From JBBDXI01 sp040902425 (GTDB lineage Bacteria; Planctomycetota; Phycisphaerae; Phycisphaerales; UBA1924): a stretch of DNA of 7,565 nt. Position numbers and translations under genes: made by a program. Shown piece by piece: positions 1 through 5,651 of this stretch (positions are counted from its first letter, which is position 1; each line of letters opens with the position of its first letter). The DNA is taken from positions 1-7,565 of the forward strand of contig JBBDXI010000023.1 of the NCBI GenBank assembly GCA_040902425.1, written 5' to 3'. A model generated the notes under the pieces. That model was not told the origin of the DNA and ran no database searches. It saw only the letters and a program-made list of their open reading frames with translations.

Positions 1-1
1 G

Positions 2-400
2 GCGGTGTTCGACGACCTGCGTGATGCGCCGGCGGCGCTGGGGCGGGCACTGTCGCTGGACCGGGGCCGGTGCCGGGGGTGGTTCGAGGCGCGGTTCAGC
101 GCGCGGCGGATGGCGGAGGACTACCTTCGGGTGTACCGGCGGGTGGCGGGGGCGCGGGGTGCGTGGGCGGGGCGCGCCGGGGCGCGCGGTGCGCCGGCGA
201 ACGGGCGGAGCGCCCCGGCGCGGGGGGCTCCGCATGACGTCGCGGGGGGGCCGGGGCGCGGCCGGGTCGGCACGCGGGGGGGCGTGGGCGGTTGGCACTG
301 CTGCGCCGAGGACGGCGAGCAGTGGCACCCTTCGCGCGAGCAGCGGCACCTTCGGGGGGGCCAGCACGGAGCGTCGGATGGACGAGATCGTCTCGATTGA
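2..400 (+). CDS. Glycosyltransferase family 4, C-terminal end (partial)
   Basis: Only the 3' end is in the window; the frame is open from the first base. The first ~50 residues look like the end of a GT-B fold, family-4 glycosyltransferase: an acidic VFDDL stretch, LDRGRCRGWFEARFS, then RRMAEDYLRVYRRV, the closing helix usual in this family. Such enzymes move a sugar from a nucleotide-sugar to an acceptor in the cytoplasm; donor and acceptor cannot be told from this fragment. Family members normally end soon after the YRR helix (about position 151). Here the frame runs about 82 more codons through low-complexity Gly/Arg/Ala text and two hairpin-forming repeats, and stops at 398-400, inside the next gene. 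This tail may be spacer that lacks a stop, or a real extension. The debranching enzyme follows in the same direction with a 23-base overlap, so co-transcription is likely. Family assignment is by recalled motif pattern. Confidence 0.65.
   Translation, partial: AVFDDLRDAPAALGRALSLDRGRCRGWFEARFSARRMAEDYLRVYRRVAGARGAWAGRAGARGAPANGRSAPARGAPHDVAGGPGRGRVGTRGGVGGWHCCAEDGEQWHPSREQRHLRGGQHGASDGRDRLD
205..233. repeat. Inverted repeat in the glycosyltransferase 3' tail
   Basis: GCGGAGCGCCCC (205-216) and GGGGGGCTCCGC (222-233) pair over 12 positions with one mismatch around a 5-base loop. The arms contain a perfect 7-bp outer stem, GCGGAGC with GCTCCGC. There is no T-run after it, so it is not a standard intrinsic terminator. 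It could be a Rho-linked or attenuating hairpin at the natural end of the glycosyltransferase gene. Confidence 0.5.
293..353 (+). repeat. CAGTGGCAC palindromic element, copy 1, with a tandem half-copy
   Basis: CACTGCTGCGCCG (296-308) pairs with CGGCGAGCAGTG (313-324) over 12 bp with one bulged base and an AGGA loop. The right arm runs into GGCACC. A second, degenerate right half (GCGAGCAGCGGCACC, 336-350) repeats GCGAGCAGTGGCACC (315-329) with a 21-base period. The same layout, CACTG-stem-CAGTGGCAC, occurs at 3857-3896 and 5474-5505. In the glycosyltransferase frame it reads HCCAEDGEQWHP, which is not typical protein sequence. Confidence 0.6.
368..371 (+). promoter_or_regulatory. Shine-Dalgarno-like GGAG that fixes the debranching enzyme start
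   Basis: GGAG lies 6 bases before the ATG at 378. It supports that start over the long in-frame upstream extension. Other genes in the window that probably begin transcripts lack such a site, so this agrees with an internal operon gene translated from a leadered mRNA. Confidence 0.5.
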
Positions 401-2549
401 GGACCGGCACTACATCCTGGCGGGGTCGTCGCTGGCGGACCACCGGACGCTGGTCCTGAAGCAGGGGGACACGTTCGCGGTGTTCGGGGCGTCGGGGGAT
501 GTGGAGAGCCTGGCGAACCACGAGCAGGGGCTGTTCACGGCGGGGATGCGGCACCTGTCGAGGCTGGAGGTGCGGCTGCTGGGGAAGCGGCCGCTGCTGC
601 TCTCCTCGGCGGTGTCGCGGGACAACTCGCGGATTTTCGTGGACCTGACGAACCCGGACATGGCGGAGGATGGGCGGGTGGTGCACGCGCGGGGGACGGT
701 GCACCTGTCGCGGTCGAAGCACCTGCGGGGCGGGGCGTGCTTCGAGCGGTTCATCCTGACGAACTTCGGGAACCGGCCGGTGGAGGCGTCGCTGGCGGTG
801 GGGTTCGAGGCGGACTTCGCGGACATCTTCGAGGTGCGGGGGGCGGTGCGTCCGGGGCGGGGCCGGCTGGCGGAGCCGGAGATCACGGGGGACGCGTCGG
901 TGGTGGCGGCGTACGAGGGGCTGGACGGGGTGCTGCGGCGGACGCGGTTCGAGCTGGAGCCGGCGCCGGCGTCGCTCTCGCCGGGGCACGCGCGGTACCG
1001 GGTGGGGCTGGGGCCGGGGGAGCGGGCGGAGTTTTTCCTGACGATCCGGACGTCGCCGGAGAGCGCCGGGGCGCCGCCCCCCCCGAGCTACCGGCACAGC
1101 GTGCGGCTGCGGGCGCGGGACCGGGCGGCGCTGGGGGAGGGGTTCTGCGGGGTGACGAGCTCCGATGCGCGGCTGAACCAGTGGGTGCGGCGGTCGCTGG
1201 CGGATGTGCGGATGCTGCGGACGGAGACGGCGGAGGGGCCGTACCCGTACGCGGGGATCCCGTGGTACTGCTGCCCGTTCGGGCGGGACGGGATCATCGC
1301 GGCGATGCAGCTGCTGTGGATCAGCCCGGGGACGGCGCGGGGGGTGCTGTCGTTCCTGGCGGCGCACCAGGCGGGCGCGGCGGATGCGGAGAACGACGCG
1401 GAGCCGGGGAAGATCCTGCACGAGTGGCGTGACAACGAGATGGCGAACACGCGGGAGGTGCCGTTCGGGCGGTACTACGGGACGGTGGACGCGACGCCCC
1501 TGTTCGTGGCGCTGGCGGGGATGTACTGGGGGGCGACGGGGGACCGGGCGTTGTGCGGGCGGCTGTGGGCGCACGTGGAGCGGGCGCTCTCGTGGATCGA
1601 CCGCTCGGGGGACCTGGACGGGGACGGGTTCGTGGAGTACCAGTGCAAGGCGCGGGGGGGGCTGAGCAACCAGGGGTGGAAGGACTCGCACGACGCGGTG
1701 TTCCACGCGGACGGGAGCCCGGCGGAGCCGCCGATCGCGCTGTGCGAGGTGCAGGGGTATGTGTACGACGCGAAGTCGCGGGCGGCGGTGCTGGCGCGGG
1801 CGCTGGGGCACGTGGAGCGGGCGGATGAGCTGGAGCACCAGGCCCGGATTCTCAGGGGCCGGTTCCACGAGTTTTTCTGGTGCGAGGGGATCGGGACGTA
1901 CGCGCTGGCGCTGGACGGGCACAAGCGGCAGTGCTGCATCCGCACGAGCAACGCGGGGCACGCGCTGTTCACGGGGATCGCGGATGCGGGGGTGGCGGGG
2001 CGGGTGGCGGCGGGGCTGATGGATGAGCCGATGTTCTCGGGGTGGGGGGTCCGGACGGTGGGGGAGGGGGAGGCGCGGTACAACCCGATGGCGTACCACA
2101 ACGGCTCGGTGTGGCCGCACGACAACTCGCTGATCGCGATGGGGATGTCGCGGTACGGGCACAACGAGCACGCGCTGCGGCTGCTGAGGTCGTTCCTGGA
2201 GGCCTCGACCTACGTGGACCTGCAGCGGCTGCCGGAGCTGTTCTGCGGGTTCGGGCGGCGGTCCGGGAGCGGGCCGACGCAGTACCCGGTGGCGTGCAGC
2301 CCGCAGGCGTGGGCGGCGGGGTCGGTGTTCATGCTGCTGGCGGCGGCGCTGGGGCTGACGGTGGATGGGGCGCGGGGGGTGGTGCGGGTGAACCGGCCGC
2401 TGCTGCCGCCGAGCGTGCGGTGGCTGCGGGTGACGGGGCTGCGGGTGGGGGCGGGGGAGCTGGACCTGGAGTTTCTGCGGGAGGCGGAGGATGTGAGCGT
2501 GGTGGTGAGGAGGCGGGCGGGGGGGGCGCGGGTGATCGTGGAGAAGTAG
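378..2549 (+). CDS. Amylo-alpha-1,6-glucosidase / glycogen debranching-type glycoside hydrolase
   Basis: Complete, 723 aa, near the ~700 aa usual for bacterial proteins of this family. Residues ~8-200 match the beta-rich glycogen-debranching N-terminal domain (RTLVLKQGDTFAVFG, EQGLFTAGMRHLSRLE, VDLTNPDM). The rest is an (alpha/alpha)6-barrel hydrolase: GIPWYCCPFGRDG at 293-305, DGDGFVEYQ then NQGWKDSHD at 431-439, CEVQGY at 456-461, YHNGSVWPHDN at 573-583, LPELFCGF around E620. D436 and E620 sit where related barrels carry the acid and base, so they are the likely catalytic pair (inferred). A short beta-rich tail follows residue ~660. No signal peptide or membrane segment is seen, so it is probably cytoplasmic. 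The expected role is hydrolysis of alpha-1,6 branch glucose in glycogen-like polymers; the real substrate could be another alpha-glucan. The start is set by GGAG at 368-371 and the family N-terminus. It overlaps the upstream glycosyltransferase frame by 23 bases, suggesting a two-gene operon. Confidence 0.88.
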   Translation: MDEIVSIEDRHYILAGSSLADHRTLVLKQGDTFAVFGASGDVESLANHEQGLFTAGMRHLSRLEVRLLGKRPLLLSSAVSRDNSRIFVDLTNPDMAEDGRVVHARGTVHLSRSKHLRGGACFERFILTNFGNRPVEASLAVGFEADFADIFEVRGAVRPGRGRLAEPEITGDASVVAAYEGLDGVLRRTRFELEPAPASLSPGHARYRVGLGPGERAEFFLTIRTSPESAGAPPPPSYRHSVRLRARDRAALGEGFCGVTSSDARLNQWVRRSLADVRMLRTETAEGPYPYAGIPWYCCPFGRDGIIAAMQLLWISPGTARGVLSFLAAHQAGAADAENDAEPGKILHEWRDNEMANTREVPFGRYYGTVDATPLFVALAGMYWGATGDRALCGRLWAHVERALSWIDRSGDLDGDGFVEYQCKARGGLSNQGWKDSHDAVFHADGSPAEPPIALCEVQGYVYDAKSRAAVLARALGHVERADELEHQARILRGRFHEFFWCEGIGTYALALDGHKRQCCIRTSNAGHALFTGIADAGVAGRVAAGLMDEPMFSGWGVRTVGEGEARYNPMAYHNGSVWPHDNSLIAMGMSRYGHNEHALRLLRSFLEASTYVDLQRLPELFCGFGRRSGSGPTQYPVACSPQAWAAGSVFMLLAAALGLTVDGARGVVRVNRPLLPPSVRWLRVTGLRVGAGELDLEFLREAEDVSVVVRRRAGGARVIVEK

Positions 2550-2550
2550 G

Positions 2551-2556
2551 TATGCT
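2551..2556 (+). promoter_or_regulatory. Putative -10 box TATGCT for a leaderless methyltransferase mRNA
   Basis: TATGCT begins 2 bases after the debranching stop and ends 8 bases before the GTG at 2565, so transcription would begin at about the start codon. No Shine-Dalgarno sequence precedes the GTG. No clear -35 hexamer is seen. The same 8-base spacing recurs before the gene at 4833. Confidence 0.4.
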
Positions 2557-2564
2557 CGGCGCCC

Positions 2565-4517
2565 GTGGCGACGAGCAGCGCAGCGCGGCGGGGCGGGGGC
2601 GCTGGGCGCGGCGAAGAGGGTGCGCTGTCGATCCGGACCATCCTGCGGATAGCGTCGTACGCCGGGGCCGGGCCGGAGAGGTCCGACGGGTGCATCCCGG
2701 TGGAGTGGCCGTGGTTCGCGGGTCCGGACCTGGCGCCGATGAGGGTCGAGGGCCTGGGGGCGCTCCGGCCGGGGGCGGGCGCGATCGATCGTGATTCGCT
2801 GGGCGGGCTTTACGAGGAGCTGTTGGCCGGGAGCCCGGGGGGCGCGCGGCGGGCGCGGGGCGCGTTCTACACGCCGCCGGGGGTGGCGCGGCGGCTGGTG
2901 GACCGGGCGCTGGGGCCGCTGCTGGATGAGGCGGAGCGCGGGGGCGGCGCGAGGGGTGTGCTGAGCCTTCGCATCTGCGACCCGGCGTGCGGCTCGGGCC
3001 GGTTCCTGATCGCGGCGGCGGGGGCGATCGCGGGGCGGGCGTGGCGTGCGCGCGGGGGCGGGGGCGCTGCGCCGCGGGCGCTGCGCGTGGCGGCGGCGCG
3101 GTGCGTGTACGGGATCGACCTCGACCCGCTCGCGGCCGAGGTGTGCCGATGGTCGCTGGCAGTGTTCAGCGGGGAGAACCCGCGGCGGGCAGCGCCGACG
3201 ACGCGGGTGGTCGCCGCGGATGGGCTGCTGGGGGCGCTGCCGGCGGACTGGCCGCGCCGGTTTGACGCGGTGGTGGGGAACCCGCCGTTCCTGAACCAGC
3301 TGGGGTCGCGGACGGCGCGGGGGAAGGCCGAGCGGGCGCGGCTGGCGGGGCGGTTCGGCGGGGATGTGCGTCCGTACACGGACACGGCGGCGCTGTTCCT
3401 GCTGAGGGCGCTGGAGCTGGTGCGCGGGGGCGGGCGGATCGCGCTGATCCAGCCGCAGTCGCTGCTCTCGGCGCGCGACGCGGAGCCGATCCGGGCGCGG
3501 CTCATGGAGCGGTGCTCGCTGGATGGACTGTGGACGGCCGACGAGGGCGTCTTCGACGCGGGCGTCCGCGTGTGCGCGCCGGTGCTGACGAGCGGGGTTC
3601 CGCAGGCGGCGCGCATCGGGCGCTGGACCGGGGCGTGCTTCGAGCCGCACGCCGACCAGGGCGCGGATCAGATCACGGCTCGCTCGTGGGCCCCGCTCAT
3701 GGCGGCGGCCTCGGGCGTACCGGGCGTTTCGATTGGCTGGGCGGGGTCCACGATCGGCGACCACGCGACGGCGACGGCCGACTTCCGCGACCAGTACTAC
3801 GGCCTGCGCGGGTGCGTGCGCGAGGATGGGGAGTTGGGGGAGGAGCAGGGGGGGCCGGCACAGCCGCGCGGCGAAGCGCCGCGAGCAGTGGCACCCGGCT
3901 GGCCGATGGTGGTGACGACCGGCCTCATCGATCCGGGGGCGTGCCGCTGGGGGGAGCGCCCCTGCCGGCTCCTGGGGCGGGTGTGGCGGGCGCCGCGCGC
4001 CGACCCGGGGGGGCTGGATCGCGCGGGCCTGGGGCCGTGGATGCGCGCCCGACTCGTGCCCAAGCTGCTGGTCGCCACGCAGACGCGGACGATCGAGGCG
4101 GCGGTGGATGTGGGCGGCCGGTGGCTCCCGGTGACGCCGCTCATCACGGTGGTCCCCCGCGACCCCGGGCGGCTGTGGCACCTGGCGGCGGCGCTGCTCT
4201 CGCCGGTGCTGAGCGCGTGGGCGGCGCGGGAGGTGGGGGGCGCGGGGCTGAGCGCGGTGGCGATCAAGCTGAGCGCGCGGCAGGTGGCGGCGCTGCCGGT
4301 GCCGGGGCCGTGCGCTGCGTGGGACGAGGCGGCGCGGGTGCTCGAGGAGGCTGCGGCGTGCGGCGGCATGCCCGGCGCGCTGCTCGCGGCCGCGGAGGCG
4401 ATGCTCGGGGCCTACGGGGTCCCCGTGGCCGAGCGGGCGCGGCTGCTGGCGTGGTGGCGGGGGCGCCTCGGGGGCGGTGGGCAACCGGTGTCGCAGTTTG
4501 AATCGCGGGGCCTGTAA
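2565..4517 (+). CDS. N6-adenine DNA methyltransferase, TaqI/Eco57I type, apparently orphan
   Basis: 650 aa. The protein transfers a methyl group from S-adenosylmethionine to adenine in a specific DNA site. Visible motifs in gamma-class order: FYTPPGVARRLVD at ~101-113 (entry helix); CDPACGSGRFLIAA with CDPACGSG at 138-145 (motif I, SAM binding); YGIDLDPLA at 182-190 (motif II); VVGNPPFLNQ with NPPF at 239-242 (catalytic motif IV); VTTGLIDP at ~450; then a TaqI-like specificity region at ~495-583, ending in LSARQVAALPVPGP. The N-terminus before residue ~20 is low-complexity Ala/Gly/Arg. The GTG start is chosen because a TATGCT box lies 8 bases upstream; in-frame GTG or ATG codons near residues 46-59 are alternatives. 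No PD-(D/E)XK nuclease domain is seen in it, and no nuclease gene adjoins it, so it may be a solitary epigenetic methylase or the remnant of a restriction system. Residues 432-444 are encoded by a CAGTGGCAC palindromic element. Codons in ~3500-4180 are more C-ending than in the first half. Confidence 0.85.
   Translation: MATSSAARRGGGAGRGEEGALSIRTILRIASYAGAGPERSDGCIPVEWPWFAGPDLAPMRVEGLGALRPGAGAIDRDSLGGLYEELLAGSPGGARRARGAFYTPPGVARRLVDRALGPLLDEAERGGGARGVLSLRICDPACGSGRFLIAAAGAIAGRAWRARGGGGAAPRALRVAAARCVYGIDLDPLAAEVCRWSLAVFSGENPRRAAPTTRVVAADGLLGALPADWPRRFDAVVGNPPFLNQLGSRTARGKAERARLAGRFGGDVRPYTDTAALFLLRALELVRGGGRIALIQPQSLLSARDAEPIRARLMERCSLDGLWTADEGVFDAGVRVCAPVLTSGVPQAARIGRWTGACFEPHADQGADQITARSWAPLMAAASGVPGVSIGWAGSTIGDHATATADFRDQYYGLRGCVREDGELGEEQGGPAQPRGEAPRAVAPGWPMVVTTGLIDPGACRWGERPCRLLGRVWRAPRADPGGLDRAGLGPWMRARLVPKLLVATQTRTIEAAVDVGGRWLPVTPLITVVPRDPGRLWHLAAALLSPVLSAWAAREVGGAGLSAVAIKLSARQVAALPVPGPCAAWDEAARVLEEAAACGGMPGALLAAAEAMLGAYGVPVAERARLLAWWRGRLGGGGQPVSQFESRGL
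3857..3896 (+). repeat. CAGTGGCAC palindromic element, copy 2, inside the methyltransferase
   Basis: CGCGGCG (3867-3873) pairs perfectly with CGCCGCG (3877-3883) around an AAG loop. Outside it lie GGCACAGC on the left and AGCAGTGGCACCC on the right (3884-3896), where the other copies have CACTG and CAGTGGCAC. AGCAGTGGCACCC is identical to part of copy 1 (318-330). It is in frame with the methyltransferase and encodes AQPRGEAPRAVAP (residues 432-444), a stretch unlike the rest of the enzyme. Confidence 0.6.
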
Positions 4518-4527
4518 GCGGTTCGGC

Positions 4528-4713
4528 TCAATCCTCGAACACGAGCGCCCGCGCCGTGCCCACCGCACCGCCGAGAACAGCCCCCGCAAGGCCACAATAG
4601 AGCACGCCGTATCCATCGATGGCCGAACCGAGCGCCGCCCCGGCGCAGCCGCCGATGAACACAAACCACCAGCCGTAACGGGCCACCCAATGGATCGTCC
4701 GGGCGCTGCTCAT
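4528..4713 (-). CDS. Small glycine-rich two-helix membrane protein
   Basis: 61 aa, not recognised as a named family. Two hydrophobic segments are visible: WWFVFIGGCAGAALGSAI (~15-32) and VLYCGLAGAVLGGAVG (~37-52), joined by a short DGYG turn. Small residues at GxxxG-like spacing (GCAGAALG, GLAGAVLGG) are typical of tightly packed or glycine-zipper helices. The ends are MSSARTIHWVARYG and ARALVFED. It probably sits in the cytoplasmic membrane; function unknown. It converges with the methyltransferase (stops 10 bases apart) and diverges from the cyclodeaminase gene. The ATG at 4713 is preceded on its strand by TAACAT 6 bases away and by no Shine-Dalgarno sequence. A minus-strand frame entirely inside 4412-4690 overlaps it but reads as Arg-rich shadow text. 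Membrane-type composition amid GC-rich DNA supports this as the real gene. Confidence 0.65.
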   Translation of the reverse strand: MSSARTIHWVARYGWWFVFIGGCAGAALGSAIDGYGVLYCGLAGAVLGGAVGTARALVFED

Positions 4714-4719
4714 GGAGGT

Positions 4720-4725
4720 ATGTTA
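4720..4725 (-). promoter_or_regulatory. Putative -10 box TAACAT for the small membrane protein gene
   Basis: On the minus strand TAACAT ends 6 bases before the ATG at 4713, so the transcript would begin at or next to the start codon. The intervening ACCTCC is the complement of a Shine-Dalgarno sequence, not a ribosome site. No -35 hexamer is evident. Confidence 0.35.
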
Positions 4726-4818
4726 CCCCTATGCCCGGTGGCCTCTTGGAGTGTCAGGAACGCGGGGAAGAACCCGGCCTGAGACACTACCGGCGTCCCC
4801 GGCGCGGCCGGCCCGACG

Positions 4819-4824
4819 TATCCT
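4819..4824 (+). promoter_or_regulatory. Putative -10 box TATCCT for the cyclodeaminase gene
   Basis: TATCCT ends exactly 8 bases before the ATG at 4833, the same spacing as TATGCT before the methyltransferase. No Shine-Dalgarno sequence lies between box and start, and no clear -35 is seen. The placement argues for the ATG at 4833 over the in-frame ATG at 4731. Confidence 0.42.
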
Positions 4825-4832
4825 GCGGCACG

Positions 4833-5447
4833 ATGCCCGACCCCCTTGCCGGCCTGAGCCTCACCGATTTTCTCCAGCAGCTGGGGGCGAAGACGCCGAC
4901 GCCCGGGGGGGGCGCGGCGGCGTGCATCACGGGGGCGACGGGGGCGGCGCTGGCGCAGATGGTGGTAGGGTACTCGATCGGGAAGAAGGCGCTGGCGGCG
5001 CACCGGGGGGAGCTGGAGCGGGCGGCGGGGGTGCTGGGGCGGGCGCGGGAGGTGTTTTTGGAGCTGGCGGAGGAGGACGCGGCGGCGTACGGGCTGGTGA
5101 ACGAGCTGATGCGGCTGCCGGAGGGCGATGCGCGGCGGGCGGCCGATCTAACGGGGGCGGTGGAGGCGTCGATCCAGGCGCCGGCGGCGGCGGTGGCGAC
5201 GGCGCTGGAGGTGCTGCGGCTATGCGGGGCGCTGGCGCCGATCACGAACCGGCAACTGCACAGCGACCTGGCGATCGCGGCGGTGCTGGCGGAGGCGGCG
5301 GCGCGGGCGGGCGGGTGGAATATCCGGGTGAACGCGGGGATGCTGGCGGATGCGGGGGCGCGGGAGGGGCTGATGGAGCGGTCGCGGGCGGCGGTGGAGG
5401 AAGCGGGGGAGCGGCGGGGGGCGGTGGAGCGGGCGTGCTCGGGGTGA
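4833..5447 (+). CDS. Cyclodeaminase/cyclohydrolase family protein (FTCD_C / FchA-like)
   Basis: 204 aa, the usual length for stand-alone members. The start of the fold is clear: LSLTDFLQQLGAKTPTPGGGAAA, with P24 and the G25-G27 loop characteristic of the family, then VVGYSIGKKAL. Later marks are EEDAAAYGLVNELMRLP, the NRQLHSDLAIAAVLAEAAA segment, and NIRVNAGM. The protein is almost all helical and cytoplasmic. The family covers formimidoyl-tetrahydrofolate cyclodeaminase and 5,10-methenyl-tetrahydrofolate cyclohydrolase; which reaction this one performs cannot be read from the sequence, so no symbol is given. No histidine-degradation or other folate gene is in the window to decide it. The ATG at 4833 is chosen because the family N-terminus begins there and a TATCCT box precedes it; the 34 codons upstream are not family-like. 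Divergent from the small membrane protein across 119 bases. Confidence 0.85.
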   Translation: MPDPLAGLSLTDFLQQLGAKTPTPGGGAAACITGATGAALAQMVVGYSIGKKALAAHRGELERAAGVLGRAREVFLELAEEDAAAYGLVNELMRLPEGDARRAADLTGAVEASIQAPAAAVATALEVLRLCGALAPITNRQLHSDLAIAAVLAEAAARAGGWNIRVNAGMLADAGAREGLMERSRAAVEEAGERRGAVERACSG

Positions 5448-5473
5448 GGGTTGGGGACCGGCGACTCGAGGAG

Positions 5474-5505
5474 CACTGACCGCCCAGGGCGGCGGTCAGT
5501 GGCAC
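5474..5505 (+). repeat. CAGTGGCAC palindromic element, copy 3, after the cyclodeaminase gene
   Basis: CACTGACCGCC (5474-5484) pairs perfectly over 11 bp with GGCGGTCAGTG (5491-5501) around a 6-base loop, followed by GCAC. It starts 27 bases after the cyclodeaminase stop, where a 3'-end hairpin would sit, but no T-run follows. It shares the CACTG and CAGTGGCAC ends with copies 1 and 2, while the inner stem sequence differs and still pairs. Confidence 0.65.
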
Positions 5506-5575
5506 GTTCAGCGGCGGTGGCTGGGTGCGGCCGGTGGGCTTCGCCGCGTCCGGAGCGCTTGCGACGGCCCCCTCC

Positions 5576-5627
5576 GGCCTCGCTTCGCTCGGCCACCTCC
5601 CCCGCCCAGAGCGGCGGGGGGAGGGGC
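5576..5627. repeat. Second hairpin element in the 5448-5651 spacer
   Basis: CCTCCCCCGCC (5596-5606) pairs with GGCGGGGGGAGG (5613-5624) over 11 bp with one extra G, around a 6-base loop. It is preceded by a GGCC-flanked quasi-palindrome (5576-5594, centre CGCTTCGCTC). The spacer between the cyclodeaminase and phosphatase genes (204 bases) is made largely of copy 3 of the CAGTGGCAC element and this structure; I see no gene or RNA in it. Similar CTTCGCTCGGCCACCTCCC-type text is, as I recall, dispersed in other GC-rich genomes, but I cannot check that here. Confidence 0.5.
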
Positions 5628-5640
5628 AGGACCCGCACCC

Positions 5641-5646
5641 TACGAT
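5641..5646 (+). promoter_or_regulatory. Putative -10 box TACGAT for the phosphatase gene
   Basis: TACGAT ends 5 bases before the GTG at 5652. It fits the TAnnnT pattern seen before three other genes, at a slightly shorter distance. No Shine-Dalgarno sequence is present, so the mRNA would be leaderless or nearly so. Confidence 0.35.
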
Positions 5647-5651
5647 CCCGC

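Noticed and set aside
21..377. N-terminal extension of the debranching enzyme
   Set aside because: The extension is Arg/Gly low-complexity text lying over the glycosyltransferase end and the repeats. The family N-terminus and GGAG both point to the ATG at 378.
2042..2794. Plus-strand frame across the end of the debranching gene and the start of the methyltransferase
   Set aside because: Its product is Gly/Ala/Val-rich shadow sequence in the wrong frame for both genes.
96..4664. A 1522-codon open frame on the minus strand
   Set aside because: It spans several well-supported plus-strand genes and overlaps the small minus-strand gene in another frame. Its product is Arg/Pro/His-rich low complexity, the expected mirror of NNG codon bias with rare CTA, TTA and TCA on the plus strand.
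4731..4832. Upstream ATG (4731) for the cyclodeaminase
   Set aside because: Thirty-four Arg/Gly-rich codons without family similarity; the ATG at 4833 has a TATCCT box at the recurrent 8-base spacing.
5474..5501. Standard intrinsic terminator
   Set aside because: The stem is strong but no T-run follows; the end sequence matches the repeat family instead, so it was listed as a repeat.
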